This document shows, piece by piece, positions 1-8,301 of a stretch of 64,000 nt of DNA. The stretch spans positions 1 through 64,000 of the forward strand of contig JAPLKC010000102.1 of assembly GCA_026388255.1 (NCBI GenBank), read 5' to 3'. The stretch is from Pseudomonadota bacterium. GTDB lineage: Bacteria; Desulfobacterota; Syntrophorhabdia; Syntrophorhabdales; Syntrophorhabdaceae. Below the pieces are notes generated by a model that was given only the letters and a program-made list of their open reading frames with translations, searched no databases and was not told the DNA's origin. The position numbers were made by a program, and so were the translations under genes. How positions within the stretch are numbered: position 1 is the stretch's first letter; each line of letters opens with the position of its first letter.

Positions 1-19
1 GGCGCACAGTCACACCCAT
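1..19 (-). CDS. Site-specific integrase, first six codons only (runs off the left edge)
   Basis: On the minus strand an AAGGAGG Shine-Dalgarno sequence (25-31) stands six bases before an ATG at 19-17. The visible start reads MGVTVR, which I recognise as a common beginning of tyrosine-type phage integrases in deltaproteobacteria. The gene follows the excisionase-like gene on the same strand, and a tRNA attachment scar lies at the other end of the island, so an integrase is expected here. Only six codons are visible, so the identity is inferred from position, ribosome binding site and these few residues. The rest lies outside the window. Confidence 0.55.
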
Positions 20-40
20 CTTATACCTCCTTCAGACTGT

Positions 41-60
41 GCAAAATGCAACCTATACGC
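41..60. repeat. Left copy of a 20-bp inverted repeat
   Basis: GCAAAATGCAACCTATACGC here is the exact reverse complement of 25,190-25,209. It lies between the excisionase-like gene and the integrase ribosome binding site. Beyond the 20 bp the match resumes after a 4-base insertion (ttact at the right copy), so the ancestral repeat may have been longer. It may be a recombinase or excisionase binding site. Confidence 0.7.
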
Positions 61-104
61 AGTAAAGATTTTGCCACAAGGAGAGGTGAAAGTCTATCCA
101 TTAA

Positions 105-368
105 TTAGATCCTTGTTAGCTCGTTTAAAAGATCGTCGGAGCTGGGGCCAATCTTGTTCGAGTCAGTTCGGTATCTCTTTATCCACGAATCAAATTCTGA
201 TCGTTTCACAAGAATCTTTCGTCTGATGCAATAGGAGGGGATGGGGTCTCCGTCGTAGATGAGATATTCCCGGAGGGTCCGCACTGATAAAGATGAATAT
301 TCAGAAAGACCCTTGAGGTCGAGATATCGGTCATTATCATAATTTTCTACCCTGCCATAACTCTTCGG
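105..368 (-). CDS. Excisionase-like helix-turn-helix protein
   Basis: This is a small basic protein of about 87 residues with a MerR/excisionase-type winged helix: LKGLSEYSSLSVRTLREYL forms the helix-turn-helix, followed by a wing that carries KILVKRSEFDSWIKRY. Proteins of this type bend DNA at attachment sites and switch the integrase from integration to excision. A TTG start at 368 is preferred because a strong AAGGAGG lies just upstream of it. A GTG at 416 would add 16 residues but has no ribosome binding site. The gene is expressed leftward from a consensus promoter at 480-508 and is followed by the integrase start at 19, so the two probably form one operon. Confidence 0.7.
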   Translation of the reverse strand, partial: PKSYGRVENYDNDRYLDLKGLSEYSSLSVRTLREYLIYDGDPIPSYCIRRKILVKRSEFDSWIKRYRTDSNKIGPSSDDLLNELTRI

Positions 369-467
369 CAAACCCTGCCCTCCTTGTTGTAGACTATCGA
401 CAAAACCCTCCTCCACGACAGGCTACCGCCATTACAAATAATAAATACCCCTTGCCGGTATAAAAGC

Positions 468-544
468 AGTTGCAAATCCAATATATTTTATTTGCAATAA
501 GATGTCAAGGAATAATTAAAGTAATTTTGATTTGATTTGCAACT
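468..544. promoter_or_regulatory. Three-site operator between the repressor and the xis-int genes
   Basis: Three copies of the 8-mer ATTTGCAA lie in the divergent intergenic region: GATTTGCAACT at 534-544, TATTTGCAATA at 489-499, and the exact inverse of the first, AGTTGCAAATC, at 468-478. The 468-478 site covers the expected start of the leftward transcript, 489-499 sits inside the spacer of the leftward promoter, and 534-544 overlaps the rightward promoter. The arrangement resembles lambdoid repressor operators. The XRE protein encoded from 569 is the obvious ligand, by inference. Confidence 0.6.
480..508 (-). promoter_or_regulatory. Sigma-70 promoter for the xis-int operon
   Basis: On the minus strand TTGACA (508-503), a 17-bp spacer and TATATT (485-480) form a near-consensus sigma-70 promoter. 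The spacer contains an ATTTGCAA operator site, so a bound repressor would block it. Confidence 0.75.
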
Positions 545-560
545 ACTTTTTTGATATAAG
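532..560 (+). promoter_or_regulatory. Promoter for the XRE repressor gene, probably leaderless
   Basis: TTGATT (532-537), a 17-bp spacer and TATAAG (555-560) place the transcription start at about 567, two bases before the ATG at 569. There is no Shine-Dalgarno sequence, so the message is probably leaderless, as is the cI message of phage lambda from its maintenance promoter. Confidence 0.5.
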
Positions 561-568
561 AATCACAT

Positions 569-1300
569 ATGGAATACTATCAGTTATTCAGACTGGCCAG
601 GGTAATGCAAGGAAAGACTCAAACCGGGGTTGGAGCAGCGGCAGGAGTTACACATCAGGCAGTTAATGCTTACGAGAAAGGATCAGCTTCACTTTCAATG
701 GAAACTCTTCGTAAAATGGCAATATCCATAAACATAAATCCGGACTATCTGATCGATCCTTCTGCAAATCCCTTCCTGTCACAAGAAGTTATAAAGATGG
801 AATTCCCCGAAAATCTGTTTCTTCCCGGCTTGAATTTTCAGATCATATATTTTCTTGCAGAAAAAAATTATGCATTAGAACTATGTTTCCTCTTTTCCAA
901 CACAAGATTTGCCAAAACAATTCTTAAAGGTACCATTGCTGCAAACCCTGTAATAGCAATTGTTTGTCAGGACGCAAATCGGAATATTTTTCTGTTTAAA
1001 CGAAGAAAGATCCTTATGGGCCCTATTCTTGGAGATCGCGAACTTAGACTGGAGCTATCTAAATATAAGACTGGAAATAAATCTATTATTATTGATGACA
1101 GAGAGGTCAGCGACAGTCTTCTTGAGAAAATAAGGGATGTTACAGTCACAAAGGATGAATTGGCGCTATTTTTCAATGGGAGAAATGACGTAGTGCTCGA
1201 TGAAGGCGAAAGGTTGATTATATCAAAGAAACGTGAAAAAGGAATAGCTCACTCAGAGATATTACGATTTATAGACAGCTTTCCACGTGAACAAGAATAA
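569..1300 (+). CDS. XRE-family transcriptional regulator, island repressor
   Basis: This is a 243-residue protein. Residues 5-60 form a Cro/CI-type helix-turn-helix (KTQTGVGAAAGVTHQAVNAYEKG, the second half of which is the recognition region), and the rest is an unrecognised domain of mixed helix and strand. I see no LexA-type peptidase motif, so induction by RecA-stimulated self-cleavage is not supported. It is divergent from the excisionase/integrase genes across three ATTTGCAA operator sites and most likely represses them and itself. The ATG at 569 directly follows the predicted transcription start. The C-terminal part could sense a ligand or partner; nothing in the sequence says which. 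Confidence 0.75.
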   Translation: MEYYQLFRLARVMQGKTQTGVGAAAGVTHQAVNAYEKGSASLSMETLRKMAISININPDYLIDPSANPFLSQEVIKMEFPENLFLPGLNFQIIYFLAEKNYALELCFLFSNTRFAKTILKGTIAANPVIAIVCQDANRNIFLFKRRKILMGPILGDRELRLELSKYKTGNKSIIIDDREVSDSLLEKIRDVTVTKDELALFFNGRNDVVLDEGERLIISKKREKGIAHSEILRFIDSFPREQE

Positions 1301-1325
1301 TCGGCGATATGCTTAAAGCAAGATC

Positions 1326-1580
1326 ATGAAACCTGTACGTTATATATACTGGCATGGCGGAAAACACTGGCTGGGTTACATCGAGGGATACGATCAAAAG
1401 AAAAAGGCCCAATGCTTGCTTCGGTGCACCAATGTTGTTTCTCTATTTTTTGCCATAGATTTGTATCTGATAAATATTTGTATCTCAATTTTACCACGTC
1501 CAGAAATCCAGTCAAATTTCTATATCGGCCTAAAACCGACCCTTAACTTTTCCATCAAATGTATCCAGGAAGGTCTTTAG
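1326..1580 (+). pseudogene. Possible remnant of a HicB-like antitoxin
   Basis: The first 22 codons (MKPVRYIYWHGGKHWLGYIE) resemble the start of HicB-family antitoxins, which typically read YIYWxxxxFWLGYLEEY. After about 1,400 the similarity stops and the reading frame is unlike the family and rich in hydrophobic and cysteine residues. No HicA partner is present. Only the N-terminal match supports this, so it is a weak call. Confidence 0.3.
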
Positions 1581-3682
1581 CGCAGTCTTCTGTCTATCCT
1601 CCAGATTGGTATATTTTGGGGATGAAAAAAGTTTCCTGACCCTCGGCTCTATCATCTTGATGCTGATAAAATGGTCAATGCTCTTGAGATCCATTCTCCA
1701 GTTCACCTTACTAACGTAATCCGACATCCCGTGACTTCTGCTCTCACCTAAAAAACTCGTTAAAAAGACTATCAGACCTGTGTCTGTGCGGATAACATCG
1801 CGAACGAATCGATCTATGTTCTTTTTCTCATCCCAGTGATCCCACATAAAGAGAATACTCACGAAATGCTGATGCTGTAATAGCTTCTTGTTTTCCGCCC
1901 ATTGCTTTATTCTGTCGCAAGCAAGACTTTCAAGCTCCTTGAGCTGATCCGAGTTTACAGTTCTTTTCTCTTCCGGCTCCGGATTATCCTTCAAACTATA
2001 TTTTCCATGCTGTTGGCATTGAACGGCAACTTCATCAACAATCGTGTAGAGACTTCGCTTCGCTTGTATAATCGCTTTCTTGAAAATCTCAAAACGCTGC
2101 GTCTGGTCATCAAAGCGTTGGCTCAGTTGATAGAATATTTGCAAAATTTTCATGGAGGTCTCAATTTCAAAAAATCCTTTTGGTCCCTCCGGAAACATAT
2201 CACCAACGTCCATAAGCGCCGTGATTATCGGTTGAATATGTTCTTCTGGAATATCCTCGTGGGTATAATCGTGCATACGTTCGAGAAACCTTAGTATCTT
2301 GCCTTCGCTTTTCAACTTTAAAAGTTCTTCAGCGAATAGCTCATCATTGCGCCCGGACGCCAATACCATCTTGATTTCATTTTGAGATAACTCACCTTTA
2401 GGTAGTGATAGTCTGAAATACGCATCAAACATATCAGGGCTCGCTATGTTGCCGGCTTTTCTCCAGGACTCCAAGAAACTATCGGAGTGTCCAACATTTT
2501 AGAGTTTTGGAAATAACCTCTCCAGAAAATCCATGAGCGTTTCCGATGGCAGCTCCGTAACTTTGCCAGCAATAGCTTCCAAGGAATCCTTTTGTTTGTT
2601 TTTTGCCTGTTCCGATTGCCCGTAATAGGAGGAATGTGAAATCCCAGTAAATAAATCCTTATTGTCTCTTATTGCATAATACAGTTCAGGCAGAAAAACT
2701 TGAATAGCGGTTATCGCTATGAAATCAATCGGATTAAGATCGTCTTTGACCATTTCAAATCCGAATCTCAGCGTATTGATATATCTATTGACGTCTCTGA
2801 TATCCTTAAAAAAATGCTTAAGCCCGCTGTGGTATATATTACCCCAGTGCGTTTGGTCCCATCTTTCTTCTGGTATCCCGTTGATGATCTCATCGAGCAT
2901 CGAAAATAGTAAACGCTCCACTTCGTCTTGCGAAATCTGGGGAATCTCGAATGGCACCTGAACTACTTTTTCAAGGTAAGCCATCCCGGGGCCTTCCTGC
3001 ACTTTTCCCAAAGCTTTTATCACAACATCTTTATCGAAAGACAAAAAGTAAATTGTGTGAGGAAAATCAGCCAGCGATTTGACTAACTGGAAAACCTGCC
3101 TAATCTCGCTATTATTTAGTCGATCTATATCGTCAATTACAATTAGTATTTTCCTATCAAGATTCGCTAATAGCTGGCTTAACTCAGATTTTACGTCCCA
3201 TAAATCCCCTGCCTGATCTTGACCGGCTTTTTCCGTCACGGCTCCAATGGTTTTGATGGCTCTCGCAACGTTGCCAACTATCGCCACTGCCGGGAAATGC
3301 CTCAGCGGTTCAAAGAAGCCGGCATAAGCCTGCAGAGCTTGCCCTATTTTGATATGCTTTTTACTTTTATCAACTCTACTGACAGCCGCCGAAAGTTCTT
3401 TGAAAAATTGCGCAATAAGCTGATTTTGGTCTGAGAAATACCACGGATTAAACTTAACGATGATAGGGTTTTCCTGCTTCCCCTTCTTTTCATCATGCTT
3501 TTGAATTTCTTCCAGGGCCATATTGACAATTGACGTCTTGCCTGATCCCCAGGGTCCGAAAAGCCCTATCGAAAGGCTGTCCTTTTGATCATACTGTAAT
3601 ATTCCGTCGGCAAGAGACTTGGCAAATCTCTTCCAAGAATATCTTCTTTAGAGGATTGTATTGGTTGATCTGATCTAAACAT
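1530..3682 (-). pseudogene. KAP-family P-loop NTPase, broken by a frameshift and a stop
   Basis: Read from an ATG at 3682 the gene begins MFRSDQPIQSSKEDILGRD. It then loses frame near 3636 and continues as FAKSLADGIL and the Walker A motif GPWGSGKTS (about 3560). The main frame carries Walker B ILIVIDDIDRL and ends at an ochre stop at 2499-2501. The same frame continues past the stop as NVGHSDSFLESWRKAGNIASPDMFDAYF and on to 1530. KAP NTPases are membrane-associated or cytosolic ATPases often found in phage-defence islands, and full-length members match the sum of these pieces (about 710 codons). A single CAA-to-TAA change would explain the stop. Two independent lesions make an inactive remnant more likely than sequencing error. 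Confidence 0.8.
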
Positions 3683-3902
3683 ATAAATCTAAGAGATTTT
3701 ACTACTAATTCCGATCTATGCCTATAATAAAAGTAAAATTTTAGACAATATTCTATTCCTAAGACTCTACAAATATTTAATCTTTCGGGAATATTTCACT
3801 TTTCAAAGTTGTCTGCTACTCGCAAGGCTGTCCAAAGTAGGCAGGATACGCTTTTAGCTTTATTTTCAATCCGATCAGCTATTACATTTCAGGGAGTTGC
3901 TC

Positions 3903-4754
3903 TTAAAGTTTCTCCGAAATCTCCCGATCCAGAATCGCTTTCATATTCTTACTCATATTATTGACAAAACCGGGGTTGCTAATGAGGGCCTCAAGGTCAA
4001 GCTGGATACTCTGGCTATCTATACTGGCGATTATTGCAAGAAGCCTATCTTTGAGATCTTTCATGTTCTCAAAGCCTTCTATGCAGGATAGGTTTGGCTG
4101 AATGCCTTTCTGAAGATACCAGAGGAGATCAAAATAGTCCCGACCTTTTACCTTCACCGTTGTTTTCCCCTGTTTGTCTGTTTTTTCCCACTTACGGAAA
4201 AGGATCGCCCTGATTTTTGTTGCCATGAGGGTAGATATATCAAGGGTCTTAATGAGAACGGAGCGGTTATGCCTGAAAATCGGGCGAATGTCCGTAGAGT
4301 ATTTTGTACAGAAATCAAACTCGGAATAAATCTCAACCTTGAGAAATAAGATGTCTGTTTCTTCTCTTGTGGTAACGCCGAGATCGTGAAGGATTGGAAA
4401 CTTTAAATATATGCGGAATTTCTGGACAGTTGTTTTGACATCAAGATCAGTACGCTTTCTAAAATAGTTTTCTAAATCCTTGGCCAGTTTTGAAACATTG
4501 ATCTTTTTTGTTTCATCAATGAAATCTAAATCTTCAGAAAGACGCTGGAGGTCAAAACAGTGTGCAAGAGCCGAACCTCCGTAAAAAAGAAGCTGGCCAT
4601 AATCGGGATGTGAGTAAATAAAATCAAGGACTACTATCTGAAGATACTCTTTGAGAAGATTCCACTTGTAAAGATTATTTTTTGACGGAGATTCATTTAT
4701 TAGGTTTGCGAGAACCGGTTTGATAGTTTCCAGGATAGTTGTTATTTTAGCCAA
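3903..4754 (-). CDS. abiEii: AbiEii-type nucleotidyltransferase toxin
   Basis: This 283-residue protein belongs to the AbiEii/DUF1814 family of nucleotidyltransferases. The signature GGSALAHCFDLQRLSEDLDF (around residues 60-80) carries the glycine-serine and the two acidic metal-binding residues of the active site. Family members are the toxin half of type IV toxin-antitoxin systems and stop growth, for instance of phage-infected cells, by transferring nucleotides to tRNA or other RNA. Its start overlaps the end of the upstream antitoxin gene by 13 bases, the standard arrangement. The catalytic signature is intact, so the protein is expected to be active. Confidence 0.8.
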   Translation of the reverse strand: MAKITTILETIKPVLANLINESPSKNNLYKWNLLKEYLQIVVLDFIYSHPDYGQLLFYGGSALAHCFDLQRLSEDLDFIDETKKINVSKLAKDLENYFRKRTDLDVKTTVQKFRIYLKFPILHDLGVTTREETDILFLKVEIYSEFDFCTKYSTDIRPIFRHNRSVLIKTLDISTLMATKIRAILFRKWEKTDKQGKTTVKVKGRDYFDLLWYLQKGIQPNLSCIEGFENMKDLKDRLLAIIASIDSQSIQLDLEALISNPGFVNNMSKNMKAILDREISEKL

Positions 4755-5383
4755 TTAAAAATCTCCTTCATTTTTGGTGACCCTTCCATTTCAACATATC
4801 CTATAAACTCTTTAAAATCATTCTCTTTGAATTCATCAAGATTGAGCCGCAGTTCCTCCACTGCTCTTTTGTCGGTAAGCAGTCTTTTTCGGAAATAGAG
4901 AAAATCAAAAAGCGCCTTGGCTTTGGTTGCCTTGAGGATTGAGAAATCGCCTTTTTTCACCACATTGAATCCGAGAAACAATTCTTCCTTGATTTTGTGG
5001 TAGATGAAATTGCCCAGGTCATTGGTAAAATGATCTGTTTTGCGAAGTCCCACCGATGTTATATTCCGGGGAATTTCGGTAAGCATGTTGTGCTCGTGGA
5101 GAACATAGTCAAGGCTGAGATAAGAGGGCAAGTAGAGCCTGTTGGCAATAAATTCAACATAGTCAGAGAAGATGCCCTTGCGCTGTGCATTATCGAGATA
5201 TATCTTGGTCACATACAGATTCTTACGCAGGTGAAGCATCGCTCCTCGCTTCGCGTAACGGGACAAGATGATGTTCATATATGCAGGCTTTTCCCCAATC
5301 GGAGCAAGGTCAGCCGCGCCAAAAGACGGGAGGGTGCCCGCCAGCTTAAGTATTCGTTTTGTCCTTATTTCAGCGTTTCTCAT
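4742..5383 (-). CDS. abiEi: AbiEi-type antitoxin / transcriptional repressor
   Basis: This is a 213-residue protein with an N-terminal winged helix-turn-helix (about residues 8-60, with SRYAKRGAMLHLRKNLYV as wing), followed by the C-terminal AbiEi-like domain containing YLPSYLSLDYVLHEHNMLTE, typical of this family. In AbiE systems the first gene is a repressor of its own operon that also counters the nucleotidyltransferase toxin. It precedes and overlaps the toxin gene, which confirms the pairing. Confidence 0.75.
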   Translation of the reverse strand: MRNAEIRTKRILKLAGTLPSFGAADLAPIGEKPAYMNIILSRYAKRGAMLHLRKNLYVTKIYLDNAQRKGIFSDYVEFIANRLYLPSYLSLDYVLHEHNMLTEIPRNITSVGLRKTDHFTNDLGNFIYHKIKEELFLGFNVVKKGDFSILKATKAKALFDFLYFRKRLLTDKRAVEELRLNLDEFKENDFKEFIGYVEMEGSPKMKEIFNWLK

Positions 5384-5468
5384 AATATACTTTAATTGTA
5401 TATTTAAAGAAATGAGCTGTCAAGGGGAATGGAATCGAATATATGCGGCTATGTACAATTATACGCTA

Positions 5469-6608
5469 TCAGCAGTTTTCAACTATCTTTTTGTAAGCAT
5501 CACACACAGCCGTGACTACCTTACCGACTTCATCTGCACAGTTGTATTGACCGTAAGATATGCGAATCGCCGACTTTGCTTGCTGTTCGGTAAGCCCCAA
5601 AGCAAGAAGCACGTGCGATGGCTCGTCTTTACCTGAAGTGCAAGCCGAACTTGTGGACACGCAAACACCTTTCAGGTCAAGCAGATGCATAAGGGATTCA
5701 CCCGAAACGCCGTCAAAACAAAGGTTGACCGTGCCGGGGAGACGGAACTCGCTGCCCCCGTTAACCCTTATGGAGGGTATTTTTTCTTTTATGCCATTCA
5801 CGGTATCTTCGACCATTGCCTTCAGCCGCCTTGCCGTATCAGCCATTTCACCGATACTTTCCTCAATAGCGTAACCCGCCGCTACGATTCCGGCGACATT
5901 CTCCGTTCCGGCGCGAAGACCGTGTTCTTGTCCGCCGCCGAACACCAATGGCAATAATTGCAAGGCAGACCGTTTATATAAAATTCCCGTGCCTTTCGCC
6001 CCGTTGAACTTGTGTGCGGAGGCAGTCAAAAAGTCAACCTGTAGGTCGTTTACGTCGACAGGGATATGTCCGACAGCTTGCACAGCATCCGTATGAAACA
6101 GAATGCTTTCAGGTTTCAGTAATCGACCTATCTCCGCTATCGGCTGAATCGTGCCGATTTCGTTGTTGACAAGCATAACCGACACCAGTTTGGTGTGGGG
6201 TCTAATTGCCGCCTTTACATTATCGACCGAAACATGTCCCGTCTTATCAACGGGTAAATAGGTAACCTGAATGCCAGTCTGTTCAAGTGAGCGGCAAACG
6301 TTCAGCACAGAATGATGTTCGATAGCAGTAGTTACAATGTGCATCGGCTCGATACGGTAGGTATCCGCGACGCATCGAAACACCCAACTGTTCGCTTCCG
6401 AACCGCCGGAGGTGAAGATGATTTCAGGCGGCTCTGCACCGATGGCCACTGCAACATGTTTTCGTGCCTGCTCTATAGCGCGTTTGGCTTTTGCCCCAAA
6501 CGAATACTGGCTGGAGGCGTTGCCGTATTCCTCACGCAGAAACGGGAGCATCTTCTTAAAGACGCTGTCAGATATTCTTGTAGTCGCGGCGTTGTCTGCG
6601 TAAATCAC
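5469..6608 (-). CDS. Cysteine desulfurase (NifS/DndA/SspA-like) of the defence operon
   Basis: This is a PLP-dependent cysteine desulfurase of 379 residues, complete for the family. It starts MIYADNAATT and carries the PLP lysine K200 in SAHKFNGAKGTG, the neighbouring H98 in IEHHS, and the catalytic C323 in SSACTSGKDEPSHVL. It removes sulfur from L-cysteine and holds it as a persulfide. It uses a GTG start at 6608 with an AAGGTGAGG ribosome binding sequence and lies only 12 bases after the small zinc gene, so it is the last gene of the BREX operon. No IscU, IscA or Fe-S regulator is nearby. This resembles DndA or SspA, which feed sulfur to a PAPS-reductase-like partner for DNA phosphorothioation. 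By inference the partner here is BrxP. Confidence 0.85.
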   Translation of the reverse strand: MIYADNAATTRISDSVFKKMLPFLREEYGNASSQYSFGAKAKRAIEQARKHVAVAIGAEPPEIIFTSGGSEANSWVFRCVADTYRIEPMHIVTTAIEHHSVLNVCRSLEQTGIQVTYLPVDKTGHVSVDNVKAAIRPHTKLVSVMLVNNEIGTIQPIAEIGRLLKPESILFHTDAVQAVGHIPVDVNDLQVDFLTASAHKFNGAKGTGILYKRSALQLLPLVFGGGQEHGLRAGTENVAGIVAAGYAIEESIGEMADTARRLKAMVEDTVNGIKEKIPSIRVNGGSEFRLPGTVNLCFDGVSGESLMHLLDLKGVCVSTSSACTSGKDEPSHVLLALGLTEQQAKSAIRISYGQYNCADEVGKVVTAVCDAYKKIVENC

Positions 6609-6620
6609 GGCCTCACCTTC

Positions 6621-6818
6621 TCAGAATAGATCGCAGCCTTGTTCTTTGAGCTCCTCGACCTTGGCGAGCAGGAACTCAGTATCGACTTCCAAATACTCAG
6701 CGAGGCAATCAACGCAATAGAACCTCTTTGACTCCTTATCGAGCAGTTTCTTGGTCAGTCCGATTTCGTTTTTGCTTAGGGCTTCTCTTCCGCACACATA
6801 ACAGCGTTTTTTTCCCAC
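6621..6818 (-). CDS. Small zinc-ribbon-like protein in the BREX operon
   Basis: This 65-residue protein has two CxxC pairs (CYVCGRE near residue 6 and CVDCLAEYL near residue 35), spaced as in a zinc ribbon or rubredoxin-like knuckle. A charged helix follows and ends in KEQGCDLF. It starts with GTG at 6818, with GAGGT upstream, five bases after brxL ends, and is followed after two bases by the desulfurase. It could be a structural zinc protein, a DNA-binding adaptor or a sulfur relay. I do not recognise a named family, and the function is unknown. Confidence 0.65.
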   Translation of the reverse strand: MGKKRCYVCGREALSKNEIGLTKKLLDKESKRFYCVDCLAEYLEVDTEFLLAKVEELKEQGCDLF

Positions 6819-6822
6819 ACAA

Positions 6823-8289
6823 TTACCTCACTTCTTCAGGGTCAGGCCTGACGCTGAACGCAGGGATGTCTTTCCCGCGATACTCCGCGTCGAGCAGCCC
6901 CAACTGGTACTTAATCGTATCCCTCATCTTTCGCGCCCTGTCAAGGCAGTACCGCTTAAACTCGCGGGCAGTGATGTCGTCTGCGCTGCGAACCTGCGGG
7001 AACAGCAGCTTCAGGTAAGCCGTGGCGATACGCTTGACCGCTTCTGTATCACGGGTGTCCGCCGCTTCGGGGACTTCGATAAGTTCATCCACAATTGCGC
7101 GGTAACTGATATCATCGCGCAGTTCGTGCATAATCGAGCAAAAATATTCCGAGTTTAACGCCCAACCTGCAATTTTGAGGTCGTCGTTCATTCTGGGGAT
7201 ATTCCACCCTTTGATGAAGCCGTGGAAACGTTCAATCAAAGCCGATTCGTGGAACACGGACGGCAGTTCCTCAAACATATTACCAAAGCCGTCCTCGTCC
7301 ATCGTTTCCTTCTTGATGTTGCCGCAGAGGATAACGCCCGCTTCTGCTTTTCCCTCGTAGTTGCCGACGGTGAAGATTCCCAATTCAAGGTAGCCCTTCA
7401 ATGCGGCGCGCATTTCGTCCACATCGGTGAACGAAATGGTCTGTACTTCATCAAAAGTGATGAAGTCGTTGCCGGACACTAATCCCTCGACACGCTTGTT
7501 TTGGTCATAGAACATCTTTGCACGACTCATAACGCCGCCGCTCGAAAGCCACCCGAAGCGGCTGACGCGGCCGAACAAATATGATTTGCCGGTTCCTTTC
7601 GGGGCAAGTTCAATAAGGTTCAGCCGTTTTTCAACGAACGGAAGTAGACGGGTGAGCATCGTAAGTTTCTTTTCCTCATCGCCGAGATAACCGCTCGCGT
7701 TGTAGTCCACCGCACCAAGCAGGACATCAAGCCACTCCGCTGTAGTGAATTCTCGACGTGCATCTTTGTAGTAGTCGATATCAATGGTATATGGGCAGAA
7801 AGTCTTAAACGCCGTCAGCTTGATTTTGCCATGATTCGAGCCCTTTGCCTTGTAGTCATCAGGCTGACGGTGACCGATTTCTACCATTCCCCAAATCTCA
7901 CGACCGTTTAGTAAGTCGTTTTTGCAGCTTTGCCACACCGAGTCCTCAATGACGGTATCTTTGTTTGACAACCCGAAGTCGGGCAACGCAAACGACACCT
8001 CGCTCGTCCTGATGTCGATATCAACCGACACCTTAGCAAGGAACTTCACTCGCTCTTGTTCGATTATAACTTTATCCTTTATTGTCTTCCAGTCGTCCTT
8101 GCGCGGCAAGTAAGTCCGCACAAAACTAACCAATTCATCGGAGTCGAAGTAACCGTTCTCATCCTCGAACCTCTTTAAGAGCCAGTCACGCATAAAGGAA
8201 GGCAGGCTCAGAGCGGAGAAGAAGTTGCTCTTCTTGAGGTCTTTGTACACGACCATCTCGTCAAAGCAATTTCTGAGTTTCTCAATCAT
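6823..8289 (-). CDS. brxL: BrxL, AAA-type ATPase (short form without Lon peptidase)
   Basis: The protein has 488 residues. An N-terminal region with a conserved DEMVVYKDLKKSNFFSAL-like segment precedes an AAA+ domain with Walker A APKGTGKSY (about residue 235) and Walker B ITFDEVQ (about 280). These features and the position after pglZ identify BrxL. Type I BrxL proteins are near 680 residues and end in a Lon-like peptidase domain. Here the protein stops soon after the AAA+ lid (FSVRPDPEEVR) with no room for the peptidase. The ATG at 8289 is chosen because AGGAGGT lies seven bases upstream; a TTG at 8292 is less likely. BrxL is thought to act as a DNA-bound motor in phage exclusion. Confidence 0.8.
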   Translation of the reverse strand: MIEKLRNCFDEMVVYKDLKKSNFFSALSLPSFMRDWLLKRFEDENGYFDSDELVSFVRTYLPRKDDWKTIKDKVIIEQERVKFLAKVSVDIDIRTSEVSFALPDFGLSNKDTVIEDSVWQSCKNDLLNGREIWGMVEIGHRQPDDYKAKGSNHGKIKLTAFKTFCPYTIDIDYYKDARREFTTAEWLDVLLGAVDYNASGYLGDEEKKLTMLTRLLPFVEKRLNLIELAPKGTGKSYLFGRVSRFGWLSSGGVMSRAKMFYDQNKRVEGLVSGNDFITFDEVQTISFTDVDEMRAALKGYLELGIFTVGNYEGKAEAGVILCGNIKKETMDEDGFGNMFEELPSVFHESALIERFHGFIKGWNIPRMNDDLKIAGWALNSEYFCSIMHELRDDISYRAIVDELIEVPEAADTRDTEAVKRIATAYLKLLFPQVRSADDITAREFKRYCLDRARKMRDTIKYQLGLLDAEYRGKDIPAFSVRPDPEEVR

Positions 8290-8301
8290 CAATCGTACCT
8301 C

